Position numbers and translations under genes: made by a program | Shown: piece by piece, positions 32,698 through 43,081 of the stretch | How the letters are laid out: each line of letters begins with the position of its first letter | How positions within the stretch are numbered: the first letter of the stretch is position 1 | Origin: Dactylis glomerata | Lineage: Eukaryota; Streptophyta; Magnoliopsida; Poales; Poaceae | NCBI GenBank assembly: GCA_007115705.1 | Contig: QXEO01000546.1 | Span: forward strand, 4,169,291 to 4,233,290 | Direction: 5' to 3' | DNA length: 64,000 nucleotides | The notes under the pieces: generated by a model | Seen by the model: the letters and a program-made list of their open reading frames with translations, nothing else | Database searches by the model: none | What the model was told of the DNA's origin: nothing

Positions 32698-35639
32698 TTC
32701 GCAATTTTCTGCGCCTAGCTCAAAGGCGTTAAAGAAAAGCACTCTTGGGAGATAACCCAATGTTTTACTTTCAGTACTTTTTCTTTTATTTGAGTCTTGG
32801 AAGTCATTACTACCGTAATGACCGCTCCTTATCTTGTTTATTTTGTTTTTGTGCCAAGAGAAGCCTCTAATTCGAGTGAGATAAAGATTTGGGGATGTTG
32901 CTATCCTGAAACTATTTTCGGTGCTGCACCATAAAAATTCGTATAAATTCTCTGTATATCTTTTGTACCTGAGATTTCTTGTACATATTCCCCAGGTTAT
33001 ATCCAAACTTTTGTTAGTTGAGCACTTCTTGATTTGAGCAACAGAAGACCCCTCAAAAATTCGACCTTTGTCAGCTGTTCAGTTTTGACAGATTTTTGCC
33101 AATATTTGTGTTTGCCACTTTATCGCTTTCTTTTGAGTTCTTTTGATCACGGAACTTTTTGGGAGGTTGCTACAGTAGTATTTGCTATATATGTGGTGGT
33201 TTTGAGTTGAAACCTGAAGCAAAAAGAGGTTGATTATATGTTATGCTTACATTAATGTTGCTAATAGAATTGTGTTTAGTTTTGTATGAAGGAAGTTTTC
33301 AAGTGTAGGGATTGGAGAATGATGAGATGAGTTGAAGAATGGACAAAAGCTCAAGCTTGGGGATTCCCATGCATCACCCCAAGAAATATCCAAGAAGTAC
33401 AAGCGTCAAAGCTTGGGGATGCCCGCGAGGCACCCCTTCTTCATCGGCAAAAATCAGGTCACCTTTCAAGACACTATATTTTTATTGCTTCATGCACTAT
33501 GTGTTTTTCTTGGAGTGTCAGTTGTTTTAGTTTTCTTAGTTGGTTTAGTTTGTTTATTTTTTGCAATAAATGGTTGGACCCCAACAAATTTTCTTTTGGA
33601 GAAGTTTCCTTGCTTTTCATTTGCGAAGAACACTCGTTGAAATTATAAGAGTGAAACCGGAGTTGTTCATGTGTTCTTCTTTTTCTGCTACTGCTTTTGG
33701 TTTTCGTTTTCGCCTTGATTTGCGTTCAGACCTTGTCATATCTTTTCATCAAGGTGTATTTTTGCCTCTGATCTTTATTGGTTTTCATCAAAAGAGGTGT
33801 CTTTAAAAATTTCAAATGGTGTTGGAAAAGAGAAAAAGCTTTGTGCATAATAGTGGTACAAGAAGGAGCTTGTGTAGACTGCGGCTTAGGCTTTTCATGT
33901 CATGCTTGATGTCTTTTTTATAGTATGCCTAGTGGTTTTGCTGTAGCATGACTTGTCTCAAATAACTGAGATTGCTTAATGAGCCTTTGAAAAAATCATG
34001 CGTTGTTTTTATTGTATGGAAGCATTATTTTGGTTTTCTCCTTGATGCTTTATTTGGGTTGACTTGGCGCATGCTCACACATGTTAGACTCTTACAAAGT
34101 CGCCAATAGACTTCATGATCATTTAGTTTTTGACTTTTGATGCCATCTTATGCTTCTTTTAATGTCGCTTTGTCGCTTTGCATGATTATGGCCATTATTG
34201 CTCTCTTAGTTGGTCGCTCCCAGTCTTTTGCTAGCCCTCGCCTTGTACTGAGTATGAGCTCTACTCGTGCATCCAACTCCTAAAAGCCAAAGTTTTCCAA
34301 AGTGTCCACCATACATACCTACTAGCAATTTGCTATTCCAAGTAAATTTGACTTGCTTTTATTTTCTCTTCAAATCAAACTCTTACCAGTGTTATGTGAA
34401 ATTCGGTCAGTAAAGCTCTCACGAACCGGAAGGCACACTTTACTTTTTCCTGTTCTTAAAAATTTGACATTGTGGTCTCTTATGTTGAGTTGTTATGCTT
34501 GCAAGTTGTAAGTTGGATTCTAGCCCATCCATGCTGTCATGGGCAAGCTTTCAACATTGCACTTCTTATTTGAGTTGATATCGTGATCTTTTGTTTATGG
34601 ATGCCTGCGGTGTGAAATAAATTGGGAATCTTGTGGGGATCATGGAGTTTGTATATGTGTTAGGGAAACGCCGGGCCGCCAATCTAAGCCATGCATAATT
34701 CATGGTGGAAATTTGCAGCATACCCATGGTGAACATACGACGATGCATCTCACAATAAAAAGCTAAACAAAAGGCAAATAAAAGAGATGTCGAGGTGTTC
34801 ATTGTCTGCTTGTCCTGTCATTTTGGTGTGGGCTTATTCCATGTCATCGGGCATGGAGGTACCCCATTGGCGGTTCTCAATGATATGCATATACTTACAA
34901 TGACAAGAGCCTTGCTTGGGACTCTAAGTAAAGTAGCATGAGGTTTGGGTACTCGTATTCACGGGGTACGAGGTTTTCAACTTATGATTTGTCAAGCATA
35001 TGCATCATAATTGTTCTTGCATTAACGTTAACCATTCAAGATGCTTATGATGGGGGCAATGAGAGCTCAAAGCCGGTAAGTACCATAATTTTTGAAGGTT
35101 ATAAAACTTGCAATCACTTCTTCCCTCTGCGAAGGGTCTTTCTTTTACTTTTATGTTGAGTCACCACCTGCTTTCTTTATGCACCATTAAGAGAGCATAG
35201 TTGTCATTCTTAGTGTGATATGCATTGTCCCAAAGTTCATTGATTGATTCATATTGTTGGTTTCACTTGTTCTTAAATTATTTGTATCTAGTCGCCCTCT
35301 TAAACTTGAAGGTGTCCTATGCATTTATGTTTTGCTCTCTTTGAAGGACAAGCTGAAAACCATTTGTATATTTTCCTTATGATTTGAACACATGTTTGAC
35401 TTTCATTGTTTCATTTTCATGATCTTTTATTTGTGTTCATTTGCATGTTTGCAATATGGTTGCTAAGTTCTTATTGTCATGATTATATCTTCATGCCCAT
35501 GTTTTAAGTTCTTATGATCCCAGCTCACAAATGCTTACATATATGATCAAGATTGTGTAGGTGCATGTCACCTAAAAAATTATTCTTTTGTTATCACTTA
35601 CCTACTCGAGGACGAGCAGGAGTTAAGCTTGGGGATGCT
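32698..35639 (+). other. Noncoding internal region of Athila-like element 2
   Basis: Up to 33644 it is the duplicated part; the rest is single copy. No RT, integrase or protease fragments were found on either strand; all frames are short. It ends with gacgagcaggagttaagct and ggggatgct, the likely polypurine tract next to the 3' LTR. Confidence 0.7.
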
Positions 35640-37345
35640 TGATACGTCTCCAACGTATCTATAATTTTTGATGCTCCATGCTTGTTTTTACACCATTTCC
35701 CTATTGTTTCGTTACACTTTGTGGCACTTTTATGCATTTTCCGGAACTAACCTATTAACGAGTTGCCATAGTGCCAGTTTCCTGTTTTCTGCTGTTTTTG
35801 TGTTTCAGAAGTGATACACAGGAAATATTCTCGGAATTGGATGAAACAAGTTCCTGAAGTCTTATTTTACTTGGAAGCTTCCAGAGATCCGAAGGAGAGT
35901 AGGAGGGGGGCCACCGGGGCCCCACACGCAGGCGTGGCGCGGCCAGGGGCCTGGCCGCGCGAGCCTTGCGTGAGGGCGCCTGGCTCCTCCTCTGACATCG
36001 CCCCTTCGCCTATAAAGACCCCCCGATGGAAAAAACCTAAGTACCCGATCACTTTTCAAGAACACATCGTGATCCGCCGCCGCCGTCGACCCGAAGATCA
36101 GGAGGGTCCAGAAGCTCTTCCCGGCACCCTGCCGGAGAGGGGAATCGCCACCGGAGGTCTTCTTCATCGCCATGCTTTCCTCCAGAGCGATGAGTGAGTA
36201 GTCTACCTTGGACTATGGGTCCATAGCAGTAGCTAGATGGTTGTCTTCTCCACCATGTGCTTCATGTTTAGATCTCATGAGCTACCCTACATGATTGAGA
36301 TCACCGTTATGTAATTCTACATGTTTGGTTTGTTGGGATCCGATGAATATTGGTGTTTATGATTGAGTTGCTGTACTGAATATTATCTTTTGTTATCTCT
36401 ATGTTGTTTATGATCTTGCATGCTCTCCGTTGTTAGTAGCTATCTTGGCCGAGTAGTTGCTAGTGACTCCAAGAGGGGGTATTTATGCTCGATGGTGGGT
36501 TCATGCCTCTATTTAACCTGGGGGAGTGACAGAAACCTCTAAGGTTGTAGATGTGCTGTTGCTACTAGGGAGAAAACAACATTCATATGCTCAAGGGCAC
36601 ATGCTTTGTTTACATTACACACTTTGCTTAATGCAATTATCCGTTGTTCGCAACTTAATACTCATGGGGTGTTCGGATTGATATCCCCGAGAGTGGATTA
36701 TTAGTCATAGATGCAGTTGGATGGCGGTCTATGTATTTTGTTGTAATGCCCAGAGTAAATCTCATAGTGATCTTCTTGACATATCACGTTTATCTTTATT
36801 CTATCAATTGCCCAACTGTAATTTGTTTACCCAGCATGTGTTATTTATCTATGGAGAGACACCACTAGTGAACTGTGGACCCCGGTCCTATTTCCATCAT
36901 ATTGCTATCGCACTGTTTACTTTACTCGCACTGTTTACTTTACTCGCATTGTTTACTTTATTTGCATACTCTACTGTTTTCCACTCGATACGCTCATAAC
37001 CTTTGTTTCAAGCAAACCGGTGAGATTGACAACCTCATCGTAAGTTGGGAGCAAAGTACTTGGTTGTGTGTGTGCAGGTTCCGCATTGCAGCTAGCAAGC
37101 AAAGCTTGGACGAGGCGCCATATATACATTGTCCGCAGCTGTCGCAAACTAGCAAGCATCACCTTCAGTCGTTTGTCTCTCCTCTCCAAGAACGATTAAA
37201 CCTTGGTTTCTTAACTGAGGGAAAACCAGCTGCTATACTCATCACACCTTCCTCTTGGGGTTCCCAACAGGCTGGTCATTCACCACGCACAAGGACTGTT
37301 GCTGGGGGACGAAGAAGAATAATCTCCCTCGTCAACTAGCCATCA
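35640..37345 (+). repeat. 3' LTR of Athila-like element 2 (1706 bp)
   Basis: Begins TGATACGTCTCC and ends CATCA before attgt. It is longer than the 5' LTRs, mainly because of an extra 18 bp tttactttactcgcactg-like unit at about 36917-36956. The TATAAA is at 36011-36016. Substitutions from the 5' LTR copies are clearly more numerous than between those two copies. Confidence 0.9.
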
Positions 37346-37350
37346 ATTGT
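37346..37350. repeat. Target-site duplication (attgt) of Athila-like element 2, right
   Basis: Matches 23224-23228 exactly; Copia gag resumes at 37351. Confidence 0.95.
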
Positions 37351-38592
37351 CCTTATGAAAGAGTGGAAGATCACAATGGAAGACTCATCCGCAAGGAGAT
37401 GAAGGCCAAGTCTTATCCTCCAAGGAACTTCGTCAAGAAGAAGGCCGTTCCAATACACGCTTTGACGACTCAAGAAGAATATCCATCTGGTGATGATGCA
37501 AGTGATGATGAAGAAGTAGGGAAAGTCGCCATCGCCATTGTCAAGACTGCCTCTTCTCCATTCCTCTTCGCTTCCACAAATGAGTCCACGTGCTCCAACT
37601 TCAAGGGAACATGCCTAATGGCTCATGCTACAAAGGTATCACCAACCTTCACACCCATCATCCCTAGAAGCTTATCCTTGGTGGATTGTGTTGATGCTAG
37701 TAATGATAAGGATGAGCCTAATGAATTGGACATGTTCATATCAACCTTGCATGGGGAGACCAAAGTTCGCTTTGAGATTCTCCTAGATCAATATAATGAG
37801 TGTCTCCAACTTAATGATAAAAATGAGGAACATATTTTTGAGCTAGAAGGGCATGCACGTGAGTATGCCGATGAAATTGCCACACTCACTCAATCCCTTG
37901 AGGTTGAGAAAGACCTAAGGATGGCACTTGAAGCATCCAAGTTGGGTCTTGAAGAGTCCCACAACTAGGACATTGCTAGGCTTAGAAGTGATCGTGACAT
38001 TGCTCAATCGGTTGCCAATGAACTTAGGTTGCAAAATGAAAAACTTAATCTTATAATTGCTAAAGAAGCAACCAAGTTCCCTTCTAGCACTTTTGTTGCA
38101 AGTACTTGTTACACTAACCCTATTTTTGAGAAAGATTCCCCCAATGGTGACACAAGACTTGATGAGCTTTTGAGTGCTCAAAAACAACATGGTGACAAGA
38201 CCGGACTTGGTTTCATCTCCAAGTCTAAGAAGAAGAGGAACAAGAAGAAGAAGAACAACAAGAAGACGAAGTTTCTTGTACCAACTCCTCCTCCCAAGAA
38301 GCGCATCCCGAATGACATATGCTTTGATGAGGATGGCAATGTTTTTGAGGAGGAGGGGGAGCTTGTGAAGGAGGTGGTTGGGAATGCCAAAAAGGCTATG
38401 CCCAATCACAATGACTTTGTAGGAAAATATAATCCCTCCTATGTTCTTCGCCGTGCTTATGATGGACATATTTATGCTAAATTTGTTGGTTCACCTAATG
38501 AACGCATTGCTTGGTCTATTTGGGTTCCTAAGGCCCTTGTTACTAACAAAAGAGGACCCATTAAAAAATGGGGACCTAAAAACAAGACTTAA
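37351..38592 (+). pseudogene. Copia gag, 3' part after the insertion
   Basis: The sequence resumes with the residues that follow the zinc knuckle (PYERVEDHNGRL). It continues with a long acidic and coiled-coil-like stretch (EHIFELEGHAREYADEIA) and a basic Lys-rich block (KSKKKRNKKKK) near 38221-38260. The frame has one internal TAG (37966-37968) and ends at TAA 38590-38592. The long C-terminal gag extension is typical of SIRE/Maximus-type Copia. The next Copia sequence, protease, is on the far side of copy B. Confidence 0.8.
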
Positions 38593-38609
38593 TCTCTTGT
38601 AGGGCTTTG

Positions 38610-38614
38610 CTTCC
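38610..38614. repeat. Target-site duplication (cttcc) of copy B, left
   Basis: cttcc here and at 52355-52359 flanks the LTR ends exactly. Confidence 0.95.
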
Positions 38615-39544
38615 TGTCGGGGGGATGACCCCCGATAGGGTCAAGAGACTAGAAAGATACAAGGTCTATGGTTGACTTCATGCCGGTTGACCAAGGAAGG
38701 GCCTGGCCAGAATACAGGAACATCGCCCAGGCCGGCATATATATGTATCCCGGCTAAAACGTCCGGATATGCCGGATTAACCGGGATACTAACTGAGGAG
38801 TGCCGGCATATGCTTAGATATGCCGGCCTATCTATTTGATGTGTTGTGCAGGAGCAGGGGAGGCCGGATTACCCGACCTTCATAGGTCGTTGGTCCGGCA
38901 TATAGGTCCCGGATATGGCCAACGGTCATATTCGGGATACAGAAGTCAGCTAAGATGTCATGTCCCTACAATCAAGGAGAGGTTCTACTCAGTATGGAGA
39001 GGGATCAGGATGACAGGGTGCACAGTGGTGGTCTACCTACCCACACTGTGCACAAGTACAGCCCTTACCTCACAGAGGTAAGGTCACAGTGCAGGAAGTA
39101 CAAGGTACAGGGATATGAAGTCCCATCGAGAGCAATCAGGGAGAAAGTCAAGGGTCGCTGCCTTCGTCAGCATGTCCTGTTTGGAGTGTAGTCCGTGTCT
39201 TCTGGTCTGTTGTGACCGTTGTAACCCTGGCCACCACTATATAAGGTGGCACAGGGAGCCCTAGCAAAGGGTTGGTCACTCTGTGTTCCTAGAATTAGCA
39301 GTTCATCTTCCTCCTCTAGCAGAGAGCTTGGAAGCACCATTGTTGTGTACTCCATCGATCCAAATATAAAACTAGTAGAGCAGGAGTAGGGGTGTTATCT
39401 CCTTACGAGAGCCCCGAACCTGGGTAGATCTGTGTTCCTTTCTGTCGTGCTTTTTAGCTCGTTCCCCTCTCTCGAATCCTCCAGCATCTAGTTCGGCCCA
39501 CATTTAAGCCATCCTATGGCATATGTTGTTTCACCACGACGACA
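38615..39544 (+). repeat. 5' LTR of copy B (930 bp)
   Basis: TGTCGGGGGG...CGACGACA. A TATATAA box is at 39238-39244. Many atatgccgg and ccggcatat motifs occur in the first 250 bp. Confidence 0.95.
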
Positions 39545-39546
39545 TT

Positions 39547-39564
39547 TGGCGCCCACCGTGGGGC
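39547..39564 (+). promoter_or_regulatory. Primer binding site of copy B, tRNA-Lys type
   Basis: tggcgcccaccgtggggc, two bases after the LTR end, identical to copy A. Confidence 0.85.
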
Positions 39565-39572
39565 AGATCGAT

Positions 39573-42500
39573 ATGCTGGGCGGAGTGTTTATTCGGACGG
39601 GGTCTGTGATAGCAGCTTCGGGAGTGCGCGTGGTCTCTGGCCTCGTCCAGAGGCTAGGCTCGCTCAGCTTCGTCAGTGACAACGCCGGATGTCTCGGCGG
39701 CCGGCCGTTCCCTAGGGATGGCCGGATCATGTCTTTCGGTTCCCACGAGGTGTACGTGGGGACTGAGAGAGTTTGCAGGAAAAAGGTGCTGGTGGCGGCG
39801 GATCCTCCGTCACATCGGCTGGCTCACGCTGGGCGTAGCGCTCGCTCAGTAGAGTCGGCCGAGGTAATGATGGCCGGCACATCCGTGCCGCCGGCAGATG
39901 GTGCCGGCAAGGCAGCAGCAGCAGCAGGAGATACTCCCCCGGAGCCGCCGAAGGCCAAGAGGTTGGCATGTCCCCCGTTGGAGCGTGTCGAGAACCTGGC
40001 CGGCACTTCCGCTGTGCCGGCAAAGGGTCAGGTGCTTCTTCCCATCATCGATCGGCTTCTCGAGCCGGTGCGATCCGGCGATGATCCGGAGCAGACAAGG
40101 GAGGTCCTGGAGGGATCTCGCCAGGCCCTCGTCGACGAGGCCCTGGCCATGCACCAGGAGCGCGAACGGTTTAACCGGCAACTCCGTGAGTATGAGGCAG
40201 CCCATGGTTTTACTCCTGTGGTAACCCGGCCTAGCCGGATAGATGAGGTTAGAACTAGAGGCAGAGATCTTAATGCTGAGCTAGGTAAAGATGCTAGGGC
40301 TAAGAGTCATACTGCAACTAGTACTGTGCCTAAGGTAATTTATAGCTCCCCAGTGAAGAACCTTAGAGCAGTAGCAGAGGTAGCTAAAGACTTAGCTAAT
40401 TTGTCCGGCGAAGCACTGCATGAGCAGCAAGCCCGGTTTAACCATCTTTTGTCTGAAGCTACTAAGCAGCAGGAGGCCTTTAAGAAGGCAAACCCAGGTG
40501 CCGGGGCATCCCAGTACATTGCGTCGGTAGGAGGTGCCTGCGCAAGGTCGAGGGGCGAGGCTTCGTCCCCGCATCCAAGTGCCCGGCGTGCCGGAAGTGT
40601 GACCTCTGGCCGCCGGGACAAGCAGATCCAAGTGTATGATCCGGCAATCGCCGGAAAGCAGGCAGTAGTTCAGAAGAGTGCTGGCCAAGCTGACAAGTAT
40701 GTCGGCCGCAAGAGTGCTGGCCAGAATGTGCCGGCCGGGCAAGGGGCAGTTTCGGCCGCTGGTGGCCGGAGTAACAGTGCAGCCCGACGTCAGCAGCAGG
40801 GCGCCGGAGGTGCAGCGCAGCGGCAAGGTGCAGGTCAACCGGGACATCGAGAGGATGATGGGAATTCCGCCCTGGTCAGGGCGGGATATCAGCAGCAGCA
40901 TCAGCAAGGCCGGCAAAGTGAGCAGTATCAGCCGGAGCAGCAGCAGGAAAAAGTGATCGCGGGCCCAATTGCGTCCCGGCTTGGACCCCGGTCCTTGGCA
41001 GCAAGTGATGCGCGCCTCAAGCTGGACAGGATTCACCAATCAGAGTTGGTGGAGAGGCAAGGAGCTCCAGGTCCTATGTGCTTTGGACCCCGGATTATGG
41101 GTGAGCCGGTACCTTACTATTTCCAGCTCGCGCGTGGCGCGAGGACATACAACGGCAGTACAAAGCCGGAAGATTGGTTGGAGGATTACTCCACCGCAGT
41201 GAACATTGCCGGAGGAAACCTCAGATGGGCGGTACAATATGTACCGCAAATGCTAGAAGGACCAGCCAGGATATGGCTGAATAATCTGCCGGCCGGAAGT
41301 ATCAACGGCTGGGTTGATTTCGAAGAACAGTTTGTATCAAACTTCACCAGTACATATAAGAGGCCGAATCGTCCTCAGCAGCTGGCTAATTGCCGGTAGG
41401 GGGTGAATGAGACCGACCGAGACTATCTGACCAGGTGGTGCACCTTGCGCAATTCCTGCGAAAGAGTTGTGGAGCAGCAGGCCATCATGTGGTTCACTCA
41501 TGGGTGCCGGCACGGCACCATGTTGTGGCAAAAGCTGCAGAGGGACATGCCGGCCATGTTGGCCGAGACAATCAAGATTGCTGATAGTTATGCTCTGGGA
41601 GACCCCATGCAACCCACCCTTGATTCACAAGGACAGGGGCAGGCCCAGCGGAACAATAGCAACACCGGGAGACCGGGGCAGTTCTATCGCCCGGATAACC
41701 GGAACAAGAGGAGAGATGAGCGGCCGGATTTTTGGTATGGACCTGCACAAGTAGCGGCTGTGGAAGAAGAGCAAGAGGGCGCCGGCAGTAGCCAACGCCC
41801 GAGATATGAGGGCTATCAGCAGCCTCAGCAGCAACAACCGCAGCAGCAAGCGGAGCCCTTCCAGAAGAAGAATGTCTGGATCAACAAGAATGCCGGCGGA
41901 GCCGCCGGACAGAAGAAGCAGTGGCCGAAGTATACAGTGGGTCTTGCCATGGACAAGACTTGTGTGTTTCACACATTCCAGCCGGGTAAACCAGCAAATC
42001 ATTTGACGAGAAACTGTTCATGGCTGGACGACATATTAGCAGGTCGTGCAGGTCCCTGGGGACCGGCTAGACCATCTGTCCCGGCAGCTCCATCGCCGTT
42101 GACAGGTGCAGTCCCACCCAGGCCGGTTAATCCCGGGAATCAGAGCAACGCCGGAAATGCCGGCGTAAATCAAATAGACCAGAGCTATAATCCGGAATAT
42201 AGTGCCGGAGGCCCAGGAGCGGGCCGGAATGAGTAGAAGGAGTATGATCAGAGCTACATGGTCTTTGAGACCGAAAGAACAGACAAGCAGAGCTTGTACC
42301 GGCGGTGTTTGGAGGTAAACGCCGTTATGTCGGCAGTTCCGAAGCTGATGCATTGGTCTGACCAGGCCATTGTCTGGGACAGGGCAGATCATCCCAGGAT
42401 CATGCCAAACCCCGTTGGGTATGCGCTAGTGATGGATCCGACATTTGTCGGGCCGGCTAATAACGTGAGGTTCAGCAAGGTCCTCATTGACAATGGAAGC

Positions 42501-43073
42501 AGCATCAACATCATGTATCGGGATACGATGCAGAAGCTGGGCATCAAGGAGAATATGCTGGAGCCAAGCAAGACCACATTCCACGGCATTGTGCCGGGAC
42601 TTTCGTGTGCGCCGATGGGCAAGATCCGGATGGATGTCATGTTTGGCAGCCGGGATAACTGCAGGGTGGAAAATCTCATGTTCGAGGTGGTTGATCTGGA
42701 AAGCCCCTACCATGCTTTGCTGGGGAGGCCAGCATTGGCAAAGTTCATGGCCTCTACGCATGTTGCGTACCTGAAAATGAAGATGCCGGGGCCCAGAGGG
42801 GCGATTACCATCATTGGTGATTACAAACGTTCGATGGCATGTGCAACAGCCGGGTCTAACCTGGCCGAGACTCTGATCATTGCAGAGGAAAGGAAGAGGC
42901 TCAAGCGAGCAGTGGAAATTGCTGAGACGGTTGTGGCCGGCAAATCTATGCCGGGCATGTCAAACCCCGGTGGCAGTGCTTCTTTTCAAGTGGGCAAGGA
43001 AGTCAAAAAGGTGCCTCTGGATGAAGTTTTCCCGGAGCGCCATGCCCTGGTCGGGGCAAGTTTGGATCCCAAA
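39573..43073 (+). pseudogene. Gag-protease of copy B (two nonsense codons)
   Basis: The start is ATG 39573 (MLGGVFIRTGSV). The frame is also open from an ATG at 39516 in the LTR. The order matches copy A: basic Ala/Pro-rich N-terminus, capsid domain (YNGSTKPEDWLEDY to IDFEEQF-like), Gln-rich nucleocapsid region, C-X2-H-X9-H-X4-C knuckle and aspartic protease with LIDNGSSINIM. The stops are TAG 41397-41399 (CAA in copy A) and TAG 42234-42236 (TAC in copy A). The segment then ends at the conserved UAG 43074-43076. Confidence 0.88.
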
Positions 43074-43081
43074 TAGGAAAG
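43068..43081 (+). promoter_or_regulatory. Conserved UAG context in copy B
   Basis: cccaaataggaaag, identical to copy A and element C. The pol frame continues in phase from 43077. Confidence 0.6.

Larger units (their letters stand above)
26646..33644. repeat. Tandem duplication, copy 2 (about 7.0 kb)
   Basis: Second copy of 19643-26639, with about 0.5% divergence by eye. It begins inside Athila-like gag 1 and ends inside the noncoding region of element 2, after which the element continues as single-copy sequence to its 3' LTR. Confidence 0.93.
23229..37345 (+). mobile_element. Non-autonomous Athila-like Gypsy element 2 (contains internal tandem duplication)
   Basis: LTRs at 23229-24915 and 35640-37345 start TGATACGTCTCC and end ACTAGCCATCA, flanked by attgt. 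A tRNA-Asp primer site follows the 5' LTR. The only sizeable ORF is a 197-residue frame of unknown function; no RT, RNase H, integrase or protease is visible. Because of the tandem duplication it now has two 5' LTR copies with Copia sequence between them. Without the duplication it would be about 7.1 kb. It therefore depended on enzymes from an autonomous Athila relative. Confidence 0.88.

Noticed and set aside
19643..33644. Assembly artefact as the default explanation for the tandem copies
   Set aside because: About 35 scattered differences and a non-templated 6 bp junction are not expected from simple double placement of one sequence, though long reads are needed to exclude it fully.
33645..35639. 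Hidden RT or integrase fragments in element 2
   Set aside because: Both strands were read for YVDD-like, DSGAT, zinc-knuckle and DDE motifs and none was found.
36875..37339. 154-residue frame and neighbouring frames in the 3' LTR of element 2
   Set aside because: They lie wholly in LTR sequence, change length through the 18 bp repeat and have no counterpart of equal length in the 5' LTRs.
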